Assembly: GCA_009993635.1 (NCBI GenBank)
Contig: JAACTC010000009.1
Span: forward strand, 360,456 to 424,455
Origin: Erythrobacter sp.
Lineage (GTDB): Bacteria > Pseudomonadota > Alphaproteobacteria > Sphingomonadales > Sphingomonadaceae
Length of the DNA stretch: 64,000 nucleotides
Direction of reading: 5' to 3'
How positions within the stretch are numbered: the stretch's first letter is position 1; the number at the start of each line of letters is the position of its first letter. Positions 8,777-16,602 of the stretch are shown here, piece after piece. Under the pieces are notes generated by a model, which made no database searches, was not told the DNA's origin, and worked only from the letters and a program-made list of their open reading frames with translations. Both the position numbers and the translations under genes were made by a program.

Positions 8777-9127
8777 TCAGCCGTCTTCCAGCAGCAGCAG
8801 CTCGCAGGTCACGGTGAGCTGCGGGGCGGGCTCCAGCACATGATCCACCGCGCTGACCGTTGCGTCGGCCACCAGCCGCGCGGGCAGCGCGAATTCGTGA
8901 TCGGGCAGCGCGGCGATCAGCGCCTCCCCGCCTTCGATCGCTTCGGGTGTGTCGAACACGAGGCGCAATGTGTGGCGCGTGCCGGCAAAGGTGATGCTTG
9001 CCCAGCTGCGTTCGCGATGCGCGACCACGCGGCCATGACCGGCAGCCAGGGCAAGCACCGCGCGTTCGAGGCGGGCGGCGCCACCGCGCCGTGGCTGGCG
9101 GGCGGAGAGATCGGGTTCAGCGCGCAT
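8777..9127 (-). CDS. Conserved hypothetical protein
   Basis: A 116-residue protein of unknown function. It begins with a short Arg-rich segment, then shows alternating strand-like stretches (SWASITFAGTRHTLRLVFD, LTVTCELLLLED), suggesting a small alpha/beta domain with no signal peptide or membrane helix. I chose ATG 9127; a frame to 9160 exists but adds only a basic leader. The start lies inside the end of the upstream 62-residue gene (11-base overlap), so the two form a translationally coupled pair transcribed away from the S24 repressor. Confidence 0.6.
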   Translation of the reverse strand: MRAEPDLSARQPRRGGAARLERAVLALAAGHGRVVAHRERSWASITFAGTRHTLRLVFDTPEAIEGGEALIAALPDHEFALPARLVADATVSAVDHVLEPAPQLTVTCELLLLEDG

Positions 9128-9305
9128 CCTGCGTCTCCCGCCAGGTCTGCATGAAGCCATCGACGCGGCGCTCCGTCCCGCTGCGCGGCGTGCGCCCGTT
9201 GCGCAGGTCGAGCACGAAGCGCGGATCGTGCGCGGCGAGACGACCGAATTTTGTCGCGGGCATGTCGAACTCGCGCAGAAACCGCTCTATCCTTCGAATC
9301 AGCAT
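9117..9305 (-). CDS. Small conserved protein
   Basis: A 62-residue protein, basic and soluble. It contains IERFLREFDMPATKFGRLAA and DPRFVLDLRNGRTPR, followed by VDGFM. The pattern resembles a compact helix-turn-helix fragment: helix, turn with FGRLAA, recognition-like helix with DLRNGR. This is only a structural impression. It shares a divergent intergenic region with the S24 repressor gene, whose operator could control both directions. It overlaps the following gene by 11 bases. Confidence 0.6.
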   Translation of the reverse strand: MLIRRIERFLREFDMPATKFGRLAAHDPRFVLDLRNGRTPRSGTERRVDGFMQTWRETQDAR

Positions 9306-9374
9306 ATTTTTCCCTCACTCATGGTATCTGGGGTCGAATCATCCGCCGCGGTGAAGGATCGCTCGCGCGCGAAA

Positions 9375-9407
9375 TCCTACTTGTCTAGGAAAAATCTTTC
9401 ATCTAGG
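9375..9407. promoter_or_regulatory. Candidate operator of the S24 repressor
   Basis: The inverted repeat TCCTA-N6-TAGGA lies at 9375-9390. The hexamer TCTAGG occurs at 9384-9389 and again at 9402-9407, 18 bases apart, next to the Shine-Dalgarno sequence. Repeated half-sites directly before an autoregulated LexA-like repressor are typical operators. Function is inferred. Confidence 0.4.
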
Positions 9408-9415
9408 GAAATGCC

Positions 9416-10102
9416 ATGAGTGACGATCCTATGCATGCGCGGTCCGACGGCAGCGATGCCGCACGCGCCCGCCTGCTGGAGCTGGCCAGGACGCGTGGCT
9501 CCAGCCTTTCCGGCTTGTCTGCGCTCATCGGGCGCAATTCTAGCTATCTCCAGCAGTTCATTCGCAAGGGCAGCCCGCGCAAGCTGGAAGAGCGCGATCG
9601 CAGGACGCTGGCCGAGTTTTTCGGGGTCGATGAAAGCGAGCTGGGCGCGGCTGAGGATGGCGCGCGGGAAAAATCCTATGGCGGTAGCCGTGGCGACGAG
9701 GATTTTCACGCCATCCCGCGTCTCTCGCTCGCCGCCGCAGCCGGGCCCGGCCAGTTCGCCGGGGGAGAGACGCCGTTCGACAATTTCGGTTTCTCGGGCC
9801 GCTGGCTGCGCGAAAACGGGTTCGATCCCAGGATGCTCTCTGCCCTCACCGTAGAAGGCGACAGCATGGAGCCGCTGCTGCGCCACGGGGACGAGATCCT
9901 GGTCGATCGCGGTTCGCGCTTCGAGCGGGACGGCGTGCACGTGGTGCGGATGGGCGACGCGCTGATGGTCAAGCGGCTGGCGAGCGCCGGGGCTGGGCGC
10001 ATCGCACTGCTCAGCCAGAACCTCGCCTACCCGCCGGTCGAGGTGGGGCTGGACGAGATCGAGGTGCTGGGCCGGGTGGTGTGGAAGAGCGGGCGGTTGT
10101 GA
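9416..10102 (+). CDS. S24/LexA-like transcriptional repressor
   Basis: A 228-residue regulator with an N-terminal helix-turn-helix-like region (about 15-70; LSALIGRNSSYLQQFIRKG) and a C-terminal S24 peptidase domain. The Ser-Lys dyad is Ser150 (EGDSMEPLL) and Lys186 (LMVKRL). The AAAAGPG stretch near residue 110 is a possible Ala-Gly self-cleavage site. By family it should lose DNA binding after RecA-stimulated or other self-cleavage. It is not LexA itself, because the N-terminal domain is XRE-like. No phage genes are nearby. The stop overlaps the next start (GTGA), tying it to a membrane protein. Confidence 0.85.
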   Translation: MSDDPMHARSDGSDAARARLLELARTRGSSLSGLSALIGRNSSYLQQFIRKGSPRKLEERDRRTLAEFFGVDESELGAAEDGAREKSYGGSRGDEDFHAIPRLSLAAAAGPGQFAGGETPFDNFGFSGRWLRENGFDPRMLSALTVEGDSMEPLLRHGDEILVDRGSRFERDGVHVVRMGDALMVKRLASAGAGRIALLSQNLAYPPVEVGLDEIEVLGRVVWKSGRL

Positions 10103-10725
10103 CTGCGGCGGAGGAAAGGCGGACCGCTGCCAAACGGCTGGCGGAGCGTCTGAATCTCCTGCCGATCGCGGTCTTCTGCATCTGGCTGGGGGCGTTCGGC
10201 ATGTTTTGGCTGAGCGCGCTTGGTCCGCTGCGCAGCTTCGATACCCCACCGCCGGGCGTCGAACCGTGGCCGTGGTTCGTCGCTTCGATCCTTGGTGGAG
10301 CACTGGCCCTTGCAATACCCGATCGCCTTTACCGCCTGCACAGCTTCGAACGGTCGGGCCGCCTGCACGAGGCGCTCGGCGCGGAGATCTTTCGCGGTTT
10401 CGTGACCAATGGCGACCATATCAACCGCATCGTTTCGCGCCACTATGGTGGATACCGGGTCCACCCGCATGCGGAGGTGATGGAGGCCGCCGCGCGCACG
10501 AGCCGCCAGAGCGAACGTTCGCACCTCGTCTGCCTCGTCGCGGGGCTGGTCGGCTGTGTCTACGCAGCCCTGATCGGCTGGTGGGGCTGGGCGGCATGCA
10601 TGCTCGTCGCCAACATGCTCGGCAATGCCTACCCCGTGCTTGTCCAGCGGCATACCCGCGCGCGTCTTTGGCGGATGGCGAACCGGGCACCACGCCGCGG
10701 GCGGCGTTCCAACACCTCCATCTGA
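10099..10725 (+). CDS. CrtO-like (glycosyl-diaponeurosporenoate acyltransferase family) membrane protein
   Basis: A 208-residue membrane protein with about four hydrophobic helices. Its core follows the CrtO acyltransferase pattern: SFERSGRLHEALG, FRGFVTNGDHINRI, a Thr-Ser-Arg-x-Ser-Glu-x-x-His segment (ARTSRQSERSH) and the ending NAYPVLVQRHTRARL. In Staphylococcus, CrtO acylates a glycosylated carotenoid in staphyloxanthin synthesis. Here the substrate is unknown, and no carotenoid genes are in the window. I chose GTG 10099, which overlaps the repressor stop (GTGA); GTG 10081 is possible. Coupling to a self-cleaving repressor is unusual for this family. Confidence 0.55.
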   Translation: MTAAEERRTAAKRLAERLNLLPIAVFCIWLGAFGMFWLSALGPLRSFDTPPPGVEPWPWFVASILGGALALAIPDRLYRLHSFERSGRLHEALGAEIFRGFVTNGDHINRIVSRHYGGYRVHPHAEVMEAAARTSRQSERSHLVCLVAGLVGCVYAALIGWWGWAACMLVANMLGNAYPVLVQRHTRARLWRMANRAPRRGRRSNTSI

Positions 10726-10779
10726 TCCACGACGAGTGTCATTGCACTTGCGTACTGGCCCGAATCATGCCAAGCAAAC

Positions 10780-10794
10780 TTGTCATTGAGACAA
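10780..10794. promoter_or_regulatory. Candidate XRE operator upstream of the membrane/XRE pair
   Basis: The perfect inverted repeat TTGTC-ATTGA-GACAA lies 71 bases before the membrane protein gene. TGTCATTG also occurs at 10737-10744, and TGTCA again at 10810-10814. Repeated TGTCA half-sites fit binding by the downstream small XRE regulator. No clear -10/-35 pair could be placed. Confidence 0.4.
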
Positions 10795-10865
10795 TTTGAC
10801 TGTGCAGTATGTCAATTTGGTTTGGCGGCGGGCGCACAGCTTGGGCCAACCGAAAGGACAAGAGC

Positions 10866-11327
10866 ATGACGACGTTAGCGGCCCCGGCGGCCAAGAAATG
10901 GATGCTGGCTGCGGCCATCATCGTCCCCGCTGTCTTCCTCGCCACGATCCCGTGGCTGAAGAATCAGCCGGATGTGGTGGTCTATCTGTTTGCCGGGATT
11001 GCGGCGACGATCACCGTTCTATGCAGCCTCGCGCTGGCGGTGATCGAGGATCGCCGGATGGACGAATGGCACCGCACGGCTGCGCGTTTCGCCAGCCAGT
11101 GGGGCTGGCTCACGGGTGGGGCCCTCGTCGCGATCCTGCTGGCCCTGCCGCCGGTGCACGATGCGATCATCGGCGCCAGCGGGGCGCTGGCCGGGGTCGT
11201 CGATCCCGACCGCACACTGGTTCTGATGGCATTCATGCTCGGCTTTATCGCCGTAATCCTGATCCAGTCGCTGTGCACGATGGTGCTCAGCTTCCTCTGG
11301 CGGTCGCGCAAGTCGCGCGCGGAATAG
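10866..11327 (+). CDS. Four-helix membrane protein paired with XRE regulator
   Basis: A 153-residue protein with four predicted membrane helices (about residues 13-30, 37-60, 79-97 and 115-140) and a charged cytoplasmic loop with EDRRMDEWHRTAARF between helices 2 and 3. No enzymatic motif is visible. The start is ATG 10866 after an AGGACAAGAG Shine-Dalgarno region; an upstream in-frame ATG at 10809 lacks one. It is followed four bases later by a 64-residue XRE regulator. The same two-gene layout occurs at 27439-28066, so the protein probably works with, or is controlled by, its regulator. Confidence 0.65.
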   Translation: MTTLAAPAAKKWMLAAAIIVPAVFLATIPWLKNQPDVVVYLFAGIAATITVLCSLALAVIEDRRMDEWHRTAARFASQWGWLTGGALVAILLALPPVHDAIIGASGALAGVVDPDRTLVLMAFMLGFIAVILIQSLCTMVLSFLWRSRKSRAE

Positions 11328-11331
11328 CGCG

Positions 11332-11526
11332 ATGAAGAACACCATCAGGGTGCTGCGGGCGGAACGGCGCTGGAGCCAGGCCGAACTGGCCGAACGCGTC
11401 GGCGTGTCGCGCAATTCGATCAATTCGATCGAGAACGGGCGGTACGATCCCTCGCTGTCGCTCGCCTACGCCATCGCCGATGCGTTCGAAACCGGCGTCG
11501 AAGAGGTTTTCTTGCGGGGGCAGTGA
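11332..11526 (+). CDS. Small XRE-family regulator
   Basis: A 64-residue protein that is almost only a Cro/CI helix-turn-helix: WSQAELAERVGVSRNSINSIENG is the classic motif, followed by YDPSLSLAYAIADAF. The absence of any sensor domain means that a ligand or protein partner must lie elsewhere, plausibly the membrane protein encoded four bases upstream. It likely represses its own operon at the TGTCA repeats. It resembles the regulator at 27860-28066 in size and sequence. Confidence 0.85.
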   Translation: MKNTIRVLRAERRWSQAELAERVGVSRNSINSIENGRYDPSLSLAYAIADAFETGVEEVFLRGQ

Positions 11527-11659
11527 TCCCGTGCAGGTGGGCCTAAAAAAAGCCGTTCCCGCTCAAAGCCTTGCCGCGGGTATCCTTAATATTACCGCCG
11601 ATTTAGCGGAAAATTCACCCGTGCAAGGCAGTGTGCTCCCGGGAAATCGGGGGGACACG

Positions 11660-11908
11660 ATGATTAGCAGGCAGCTGCTGCGTGACGAGGCCGGGGTATC
11701 GGCGATCGAATATGCCATCCTCGCGGCGCTGATCGCCGTGGGCCTCGTCGGGGCTCTGTCCGCGCTCGGCACGCAGACAGGGAACACCTACACCAAGGTG
11801 GGCGATTCGATGGGTGTCGCCGAGGCCGAAGAAGCCGAGCCTGCCCCCGAGGCACCGCCCGCTCGCGAGCCGATCAGGGCGCGAGACCGCGGCGTGCCAA
11901 GGCCGTAG
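11660..11908 (+). CDS. Orphan Flp/Fap-type pilin
   Basis: An 82-residue type IVb (Flp) pilin. The prepilin cleavage motif is Gly followed by VSAIEY, which fits the G/XXXXEY rule with Glu at +5. A single hydrophobic helix follows (about 16-38). The tail is unusual: after GDSMG it becomes a low-complexity Glu/Ala/Pro segment ending in an Arg/Pro-rich stretch. No tad/cpa assembly genes are in the window, so export would depend on genes elsewhere. The start is ATG 11660; the longer frame to 11480 overlaps the XRE gene and looks non-coding. Confidence 0.8.
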   Translation: MISRQLLRDEAGVSAIEYAILAALIAVGLVGALSALGTQTGNTYTKVGDSMGVAEAEEAEPAPEAPPAREPIRARDRGVPRP

Positions 11909-11988
11909 ACATTGCCCGGCGCGGCAGCCGAACCGATCGCGGCCGGGTGCGCTTGCAATCATGCGGTCGCTCGACCAGATTTGCGGGC

Positions 11989-12666
11989 ATGACCGAAACC
12001 GACACCGCCCCCCAAACCTCCCCCATGAAAGCCGCGATCCTGCCGGTGACCCCGTTGCAGCAGAACTGCTCGCTGATCTGGTGTACGCAGACCAACAAGG
12101 CCGCGCTGATCGATCCGGGCGGCGATCTGGACAAGCTGAAGGCGGGTGTCGCCAGGGCCGGGGTGGAGCTGGAAAAGATCCTCATCACCCACGGCCATCT
12201 AGACCATTGCGGGCAGGCGGGGATGCTGGCGAAGGAGCTGGGCCTGCCCATCGAAGGCCCGCACGAGGCGGACCGGTTCTGGATATCGCGGCTGGACGAT
12301 GATGGTGCGCGCTATGGCATGGAAGCAGCAAGCTTCGAGCCCGACCGCTGGCTGGAGGATGGCGACACCGTAACCGTCGGCAACCTGACGCTGGAGGTGA
12401 TCCATTGCCCGGGCCATACGCCGGGCCACGTGATCTTCTTCAACCGCGACCGCAAGTTCGCCATCGTCGGCGATGTGCTGTTCCAGGGGAGCATCGGGCG
12501 CACCGATTTCCCGATGAGCGATCACCAGAGCCTGATCGACGCGATCACCAAGAAGCTGTGGCCGCTGGGCGACGATGTCACCTTCATTCCCGGCCATGGC
12601 CCGACCAGCACCTTCGGGCAGGAACGCAGGACGAATCCCTTCGTGGGCGATGCGGCTTTGGCTTGA
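11989..12666 (+). CDS. Metallo-beta-lactamase-fold hydrolase, glyoxalase II-like (YcbL type)
   Basis: A 225-residue hydrolase of the metallo-beta-lactamase superfamily. The zinc motif THGHLDH is at residues 67-73. Further ligands are the His in HCPGHTPGH, the Asp in VGDVLF and the His in PGHGPTS. Size and the QQNC start of the fold match the YcbL group of type II glyoxalases, which hydrolyse S-D-lactoylglutathione. The actual thioester substrate is not certain. ATG 11989 (MTETD) was chosen over 11947. A 95-bp repeat starts seven bases after the stop. Confidence 0.85.
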   Translation: MTETDTAPQTSPMKAAILPVTPLQQNCSLIWCTQTNKAALIDPGGDLDKLKAGVARAGVELEKILITHGHLDHCGQAGMLAKELGLPIEGPHEADRFWISRLDDDGARYGMEAASFEPDRWLEDGDTVTVGNLTLEVIHCPGHTPGHVIFFNRDRKFAIVGDVLFQGSIGRTDFPMSDHQSLIDAITKKLWPLGDDVTFIPGHGPTSTFGQERRTNPFVGDAALA

Positions 12667-12673
12667 ACTGAGA

Positions 12674-12768
12674 CTCCCCTACCTTGAGGGAGGGGCTGGG
12701 GGAGGGCGTACTGCCTTGGCTGCCAGCGCCGAACACCCCCACCCGGCCTCCCCCTCAAGGGGAAGGAG
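12674..12768. repeat. 95-bp gene-less palindromic repeat, copy 1
   Basis: This 95-bp segment has inverted ends: CTCCCCTACCTTGAGGGAGG on the left and CCCCTCAAGGGGAAGGAG on the right. A GGGGGAGGG block on the left mirrors CCCCCACCC on the right. It aligns over its whole length, with a small internal indel, to 41961-42055, which is also 95 bp. Its ends resemble those of the DUF559 element at 7329-7752. Confidence 0.75.
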
Positions 12769-12783
12769 ATTAAAGCGCCCGTC

Positions 12784-13182
12784 CTAAACCACCTTCATCC
12801 CCACCAGCACCGCCACGATGCTCAGACCCAGCAGGGTCAGCAAGGTCACGCCCGTTCCGATCTGCCTTGGCAGCCCGGCTTTTGCGGCGTCCATCCCGAT
12901 GCCGTGCAGGATGCGACCCACCACGAAGGCTACCGCCACGATGTGCAGCCACATCCCGCCGCGCCCTGCCAGTTCGATCAGCACGATCAGCGCGAGCACG
13001 AAGGGTGCGGTCTCGACGAAGTTGAGCTGTGCGCGCATCCGCCGGGCGAGCAGCACATCGCCGCCATCGCCATGGCCCACTCTGGCCTTCAGCCGCGCGC
13101 GGCCGCAGCGCACTGCCAGCCACAAGGCCAGCAGGCCGAACATAGCGGCGCTGGTCAGCGACACCGGCAGCATGATATCCAT
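12784..13182 (-). CDS. MAPEG family membrane protein
   Basis: A 132-residue membrane protein of the MAPEG family (membrane-associated proteins in eicosanoid and glutathione metabolism). It has four hydrophobic helices, and the hallmark RAQLNFVETAPFVLALIVLI, in which the Arg/Asn/Glu cluster binds glutathione in characterised members. Bacterial members often have glutathione transferase or peroxidase activity on lipids; here the substrate is unknown. ATG 13182 was chosen. It converges with the glyoxalase-like gene across the 95-bp repeat. Confidence 0.85.
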   Translation of the reverse strand: MDIMLPVSLTSAAMFGLLALWLAVRCGRARLKARVGHGDGGDVLLARRMRAQLNFVETAPFVLALIVLIELAGRGGMWLHIVAVAFVVGRILHGIGMDAAKAGLPRQIGTGVTLLTLLGLSIVAVLVGMKVV

Positions 13183-13408
13183 CGCAGTCTCTCCCTTGCA
13201 GGTCGCACCGGGTTGCAAGCTTTAGCGCGCCGCGCAGGATGGCCAAGCACCAAGCTGTGCTTGCATCATCCGCGAAAATCGGTATAGCGCGCGCCTCTTG
13301 CCGCCATTGACGGAGCGTGAGCGCCGCACGACATTGCCGTTGTGCTGGCCTTACCCCTCGTTTAAGGGCGGCCCCACGTATTTGATAAACGCATAGAACA
13401 GGTGCCGT

Positions 13409-13588
13409 ATGGCTGTCCCAAAGAGAAAAGTATCGCCGCATCGCCGGGGCAATCGGCGCTCGCATGATTCGCTGAAGGTCGAAGCCTTCCACGAGTGCAA
13501 CAACTGCGGCGAACTGAAGCGTCCGCACAACCTGTGCCCGCATTGCGGCTTCTACAACGGCCGCGAAGTCGTTGCCGTCGGTCTCTGA
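13409..13588 (+). CDS. rpmF: 50S ribosomal protein L32
   Basis: A 59-residue ribosomal protein. It begins [20 protein letters not shown] and ends in a zinc-ribbon-like segment with [18 protein letters not shown], two CxxC pairs 15 residues apart. This is full length for alphaproteobacterial L32. It sits 31 bases before plsX, the common rpmF-plsX-fabH order that links ribosome and membrane-lipid synthesis. Upstream positions 13183-13408 hold no gene and should carry the promoter. Confidence 0.96.
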   Translation: MAVPKRKVSPHRRGNRRSHDSLKVEAFHECNNCGELKRPHNLCPHCGFYNGREVVAVGL

Positions 13589-13619
13589 TCGCGCCACTTG
13601 AAATTTCTCGGAGAATGAC

Positions 13620-14684
13620 ATGACCCTGCCGCGTATCGCCGTTGACGCGATGGGCGGCGATGAGGGCGTGCGCGTCATGGTGGAAGGCGCCGCGCTGGCC
13701 CGCCGCCAGCACGAGAAGTTCAATTTCCTCCTGATGGGTGATTCGGCGCAGATCGAGCGTGCGCTGGAAAACCATCCCGGCCTCGCCGGGGCCGCCGAGA
13801 TTCGTCATTGCGATTCGGTGATCGCGGGCGAGGACAAGCCAAGCCAGGCGCTGCGCCGTGCCAAGGGCACCTCGATGGGCGAAGCGGTGGCCGCGGTGAA
13901 GCGCGGCGAAGCCGGTGCCGCGGTCAGCGCGGGCAATACCGGCGCGTTGATGGCGATCAGCAAGATCGCGCTGCGCACGCTGCCCGGGATCGACCGGCCC
14001 GCACTCGCCGCCCTGCTGCCCACGCTGGAAGAGCAGGACGTGATCATGCTCGACCTTGGCGCCAACACCGAATGCGATGCCCGCAACCTGGTGCAGTTCG
14101 CCATCATGGGCGCGGCCTATTCGCGAATCGTCACCGGGCGCGAACGCCCCCGCGTGCGCCTGCTCAACATCGGGACCGAAGCGATCAAGGGCACCGACGA
14201 GGTGCAGGAAGCCGCGCAGCACCTGCGCGGTGCGACCACGCTGGCGATCGATTTCGACGGCTTCGTGGAAGCGGACAAGATCAACCGCGGCGATGTGGAT
14301 GTGGTGGTGACCGATGGATTTTCGGGCAACATCGCGTTGAAGGCCATCGAAGGGTCGGCGCGCTTCGTGACCGACCTGCTCAAGAGCGCGTTCGCCTCTT
14401 CCTTCCGGTCCAAGGTCGGTTTCCTCGTCTCGCGCCCCGCGACCGAGCTGCTGCGCCACCACCTCGACCCCAATAACCACAACGGCGCGGTCTTCCTCGG
14501 TCTCAACGGCGTGGTGGTGAAGAGCCATGGCAGCGCGACCGCCAACGGTGTCGCCAATGCGGTCACCGTGGCCGCGCGCCTGCTGGAGGAAGACCTGACC
14601 GCACGCATCGCGGAAGACCTCGGCGAACTGGGCGACAGCCTGCTGGCGAACGGCCAGACCACGGGCGGGATCGCAGCCAAGTGA
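13620..14684 (+). CDS. plsX: Phosphate acyltransferase PlsX
   Basis: A 354-residue PlsX, the peripheral membrane enzyme that converts acyl-ACP and phosphate to acyl-phosphate for phospholipid synthesis by PlsY. The start [11 protein letters not shown] is the family signature. [11 protein letters not shown] and the later [13 protein letters not shown] and [15 protein letters not shown] blocks are also diagnostic. Length is normal. It follows rpmF and overlaps fabH by four bases (GTGA), so the fatty-acid and phospholipid genes are co-translated. Confidence 0.96.
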   Translation: MTLPRIAVDAMGGDEGVRVMVEGAALARRQHEKFNFLLMGDSAQIERALENHPGLAGAAEIRHCDSVIAGEDKPSQALRRAKGTSMGEAVAAVKRGEAGAAVSAGNTGALMAISKIALRTLPGIDRPALAALLPTLEEQDVIMLDLGANTECDARNLVQFAIMGAAYSRIVTGRERPRVRLLNIGTEAIKGTDEVQEAAQHLRGATTLAIDFDGFVEADKINRGDVDVVVTDGFSGNIALKAIEGSARFVTDLLKSAFASSFRSKVGFLVSRPATELLRHHLDPNNHNGAVFLGLNGVVVKSHGSATANGVANAVTVAARLLEEDLTARIAEDLGELGDSLLANGQTTGGIAAK

Positions 14685-15658
14685 TTCGCTCGCTCGTCCG
14701 GGGGGCGGGCTCTGCCCTGCCGCCGCGCATCGTCACCAACGACGAACTGGCCGCGCGCCTCGACACCAGCAACGAATGGATCGTGGAGCGTACCGGCATC
14801 CACCAGCGGCATATTGCGGGCGAGGGGGAAACCACCGCCACGCTGGCCACCGACGCCGCGCGCGCCGCGCTGGCCGATGCGGGGCTGGAGCCTGGCGACA
14901 TAGACCTGATCGTGCTGGCCACCGCCACGCCCGACAACACCTTTCCCGCCACCGCCACGAAGGTTCAGGCAGCCCTTGGCTGCGGGCCGTGCGCCGCGTT
15001 CGATGTTGCCGCGGTATGTTCTGGGTTCCTCTATGCGATGAGCGTGGCGGACGGCATGCTGGTGAGCGGGCAGGCGCGCCGCGCGCTGGTGATCGGCGCG
15101 GAAACCTTCAGCCGCATCCTCGACTGGGAAGATCGCACCACGGCCGTTCTGTTCGGCGACGGCGCTGGTGCCATCGTGCTCGAAGCGCAGGATGTCGGCG
15201 ATCTCGGCCGCAACGAAGGGCCGGGCATCCTGACCTCGCAGCTGCATGCGGACGGCAAGCACCACGATCTGCTGTATGTCGATGGCGGCCCGTCGACCAC
15301 GCAGACCGTCGGCCATCTGCGGATGAAGGGGCGCGAGGTCTTCCGCCACGCCGTGGTCAACCTGGCGCAGGTGCTGGGCGATGTGGTGGCCAAGGCGGGC
15401 GTGCGCGTGGACGAGATTGATCTGGTCGTCCCGCATCAGGCCAATATCCGCATCCTCGAAGCGACCGCCAGAAAGCTGGGCCTGCCGCCCGAAAAGCTGG
15501 TGGTCACGGTGGACCGCCACGCCAACACCTCTGCCGCGTCGGTGCCGCTCGCCTTTGCCGCCGCGCGCGCGGACGGCCGCGTGAAGCAGGGCGACCTGAT
15601 CCTGTTCGAAGCGATGGGCGGCGGCTTTACCTGGGGGGCTAGCCTGGTTCGCCTGTAA
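14681..15658 (+). CDS. fabH: Beta-ketoacyl-ACP synthase III
   Basis: A 325-residue KAS III that condenses acetyl-CoA with malonyl-ACP to start fatty-acid synthesis. The catalytic triad is visible: Cys113 (AVCSGFLY), His252 (VPHQAN) and Asn282 (RHANTSAAS). The GTG start at 14681 overlaps the plsX stop. Length and ends are normal for the family. It is followed by a promoter-containing gap and ihfA. Confidence 0.96.
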   Translation: MIRSLVRGAGSALPPRIVTNDELAARLDTSNEWIVERTGIHQRHIAGEGETTATLATDAARAALADAGLEPGDIDLIVLATATPDNTFPATATKVQAALGCGPCAAFDVAAVCSGFLYAMSVADGMLVSGQARRALVIGAETFSRILDWEDRTTAVLFGDGAGAIVLEAQDVGDLGRNEGPGILTSQLHADGKHHDLLYVDGGPSTTQTVGHLRMKGREVFRHAVVNLAQVLGDVVAKAGVRVDEIDLVVPHQANIRILEATARKLGLPPEKLVVTVDRHANTSAASVPLAFAAARADGRVKQGDLILFEAMGGGFTWGASLVRL

Positions 15659-15688
15659 GTGCCTGATGTTGCGGGCAGGGCAAAAATC

Positions 15689-15719
15689 TTGCACACCAAT
15701 TGCGAAACTACGCAATAAT
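15689..15719 (+). promoter_or_regulatory. Candidate ihfA promoter
   Basis: TTGCAC (15689-15694) and an AATAAT or CAATAA -10 (about 15713-15719) are spaced 18-19 bases apart. The AT content here is clearly higher than in the surroundings. The start codon lies about 75 bases downstream. Moderate match only. Confidence 0.3.
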
Positions 15720-15792
15720 CGGTAGGGCGAATGGCATCTTGAACCGTGTCACACGTCAAGAACCGGGAAGATATAAGAGGGGGTTCCAGACC

Positions 15793-16095
15793 ATGTCGCG
15801 TTCCGCGGGCACGCTGACCAGGGCCGATCTGGCCGAAACGATCAATCGTAAGCTCGGCTTCAGCCGGGTCGAGTCTCTCGCGCTCGTCGAATCGGTGCTC
15901 GCGCACATGTGCGACGCGCTGAAAGAGGGGGAGAATGTGAAGATCTCCGGCTTCGGCAGCTTCATCTTGCGCGACAAGAAGGAACGCATCGGGCGCAATC
16001 CCAAGACCGGGGTCGAGGTGCCGATCACCCCGCGCCGGGTGATGACCTTCCGCGCCAGCCAGACCCTTCGCGACCGGATCGCGAGCGAGAGCTGA
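15793..16095 (+). CDS. ihfA: Integration host factor subunit alpha
   Basis: A 100-residue HU/IHF-family DNA-bending protein. [18 protein letters not shown] is the IHF-alpha start; [20 protein letters not shown] holds the beta-arm with the intercalating Pro region (RNPKTG). As a heterodimer with IHF-beta it bends DNA in replication, transcription and recombination. ATG 15793 gives the standard start; an upstream ATG (15700) adds a non-conserved leader. It is two bases from the merR-family gene, so the two are co-transcribed, as is common in alphaproteobacteria. Confidence 0.95.
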   Translation: MSRSAGTLTRADLAETINRKLGFSRVESLALVESVLAHMCDALKEGENVKISGFGSFILRDKKERIGRNPKTGVEVPITPRRVMTFRASQTLRDRIASES

Positions 16096-16096
16096 G

Positions 16097-16570
16097 ATGA
16101 TCGGCCGCCGGTTCGACGATGGGAAAGACGCAGAGGCGCTCCGGACCATCGGCGAGCTCGGGCGGGCGCTGGGCCTCAAACCTCACGTGCTGCGCTATTG
16201 GGAAGAGCAGTTCCCGATGCTGCAACCGTTGAAGCGCAGCGGCGGGCGACGCTATTACCGGGCGGAGGACGTCGCGCTGGTCGAAACGATCGACCGGCTG
16301 GTGAACGAAGAAGGCTACACCCTCAAGGGCGCGCGCGCCGCGATTGAAAAAGGGCGAGCAAGCATGAACCCTGCGGACGATACCCCGGCAGAGGCCCCGC
16401 GCGAAGGCGTGGGGCGCTACCTCACGGCGCGCGACCTGCCCGGCAGCGAAGAGGATATTGCCCGCAACGCGGCGCCACCGCTGCGCCGCTCGGCGGATGC
16501 ATCGCGCCGGCGCGTCGTTGGGGAACTCAAGGATATCCGCGCCGCGCTGGCCGCCGCGATAGACGATTAG
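16097..16570 (+). CDS. MerR-family transcriptional regulator
   Basis: A 157-residue MerR-type protein. The winged helix-turn-helix is at about residues 15-80: RTIGELGRALGLKPHVLRYW then SGGRRYYRAEDVALVETIDR. The C-terminal third is long, Pro/Ala-rich and lacks metal-binding cysteines, so it is not a metal sensor. The gene regularly follows ihfA in alphaproteobacteria, but its target is not known. It converges on smc with 32 bases between stops. Confidence 0.88.
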   Translation: MIGRRFDDGKDAEALRTIGELGRALGLKPHVLRYWEEQFPMLQPLKRSGGRRYYRAEDVALVETIDRLVNEEGYTLKGARAAIEKGRASMNPADDTPAEAPREGVGRYLTARDLPGSEEDIARNAAPPLRRSADASRRRVVGELKDIRAALAAAIDD

Positions 16571-16602
16571 GCGAAGGCCTGAACCGGCCCCTCTAAGAAC
16601 CG

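Noticed and set aside
9416..10102. Prophage suggested by the S24 repressor
   Set aside because: No integrase, capsid, terminase or other phage gene in the window, and neighbours are ordinary chromosomal genes.
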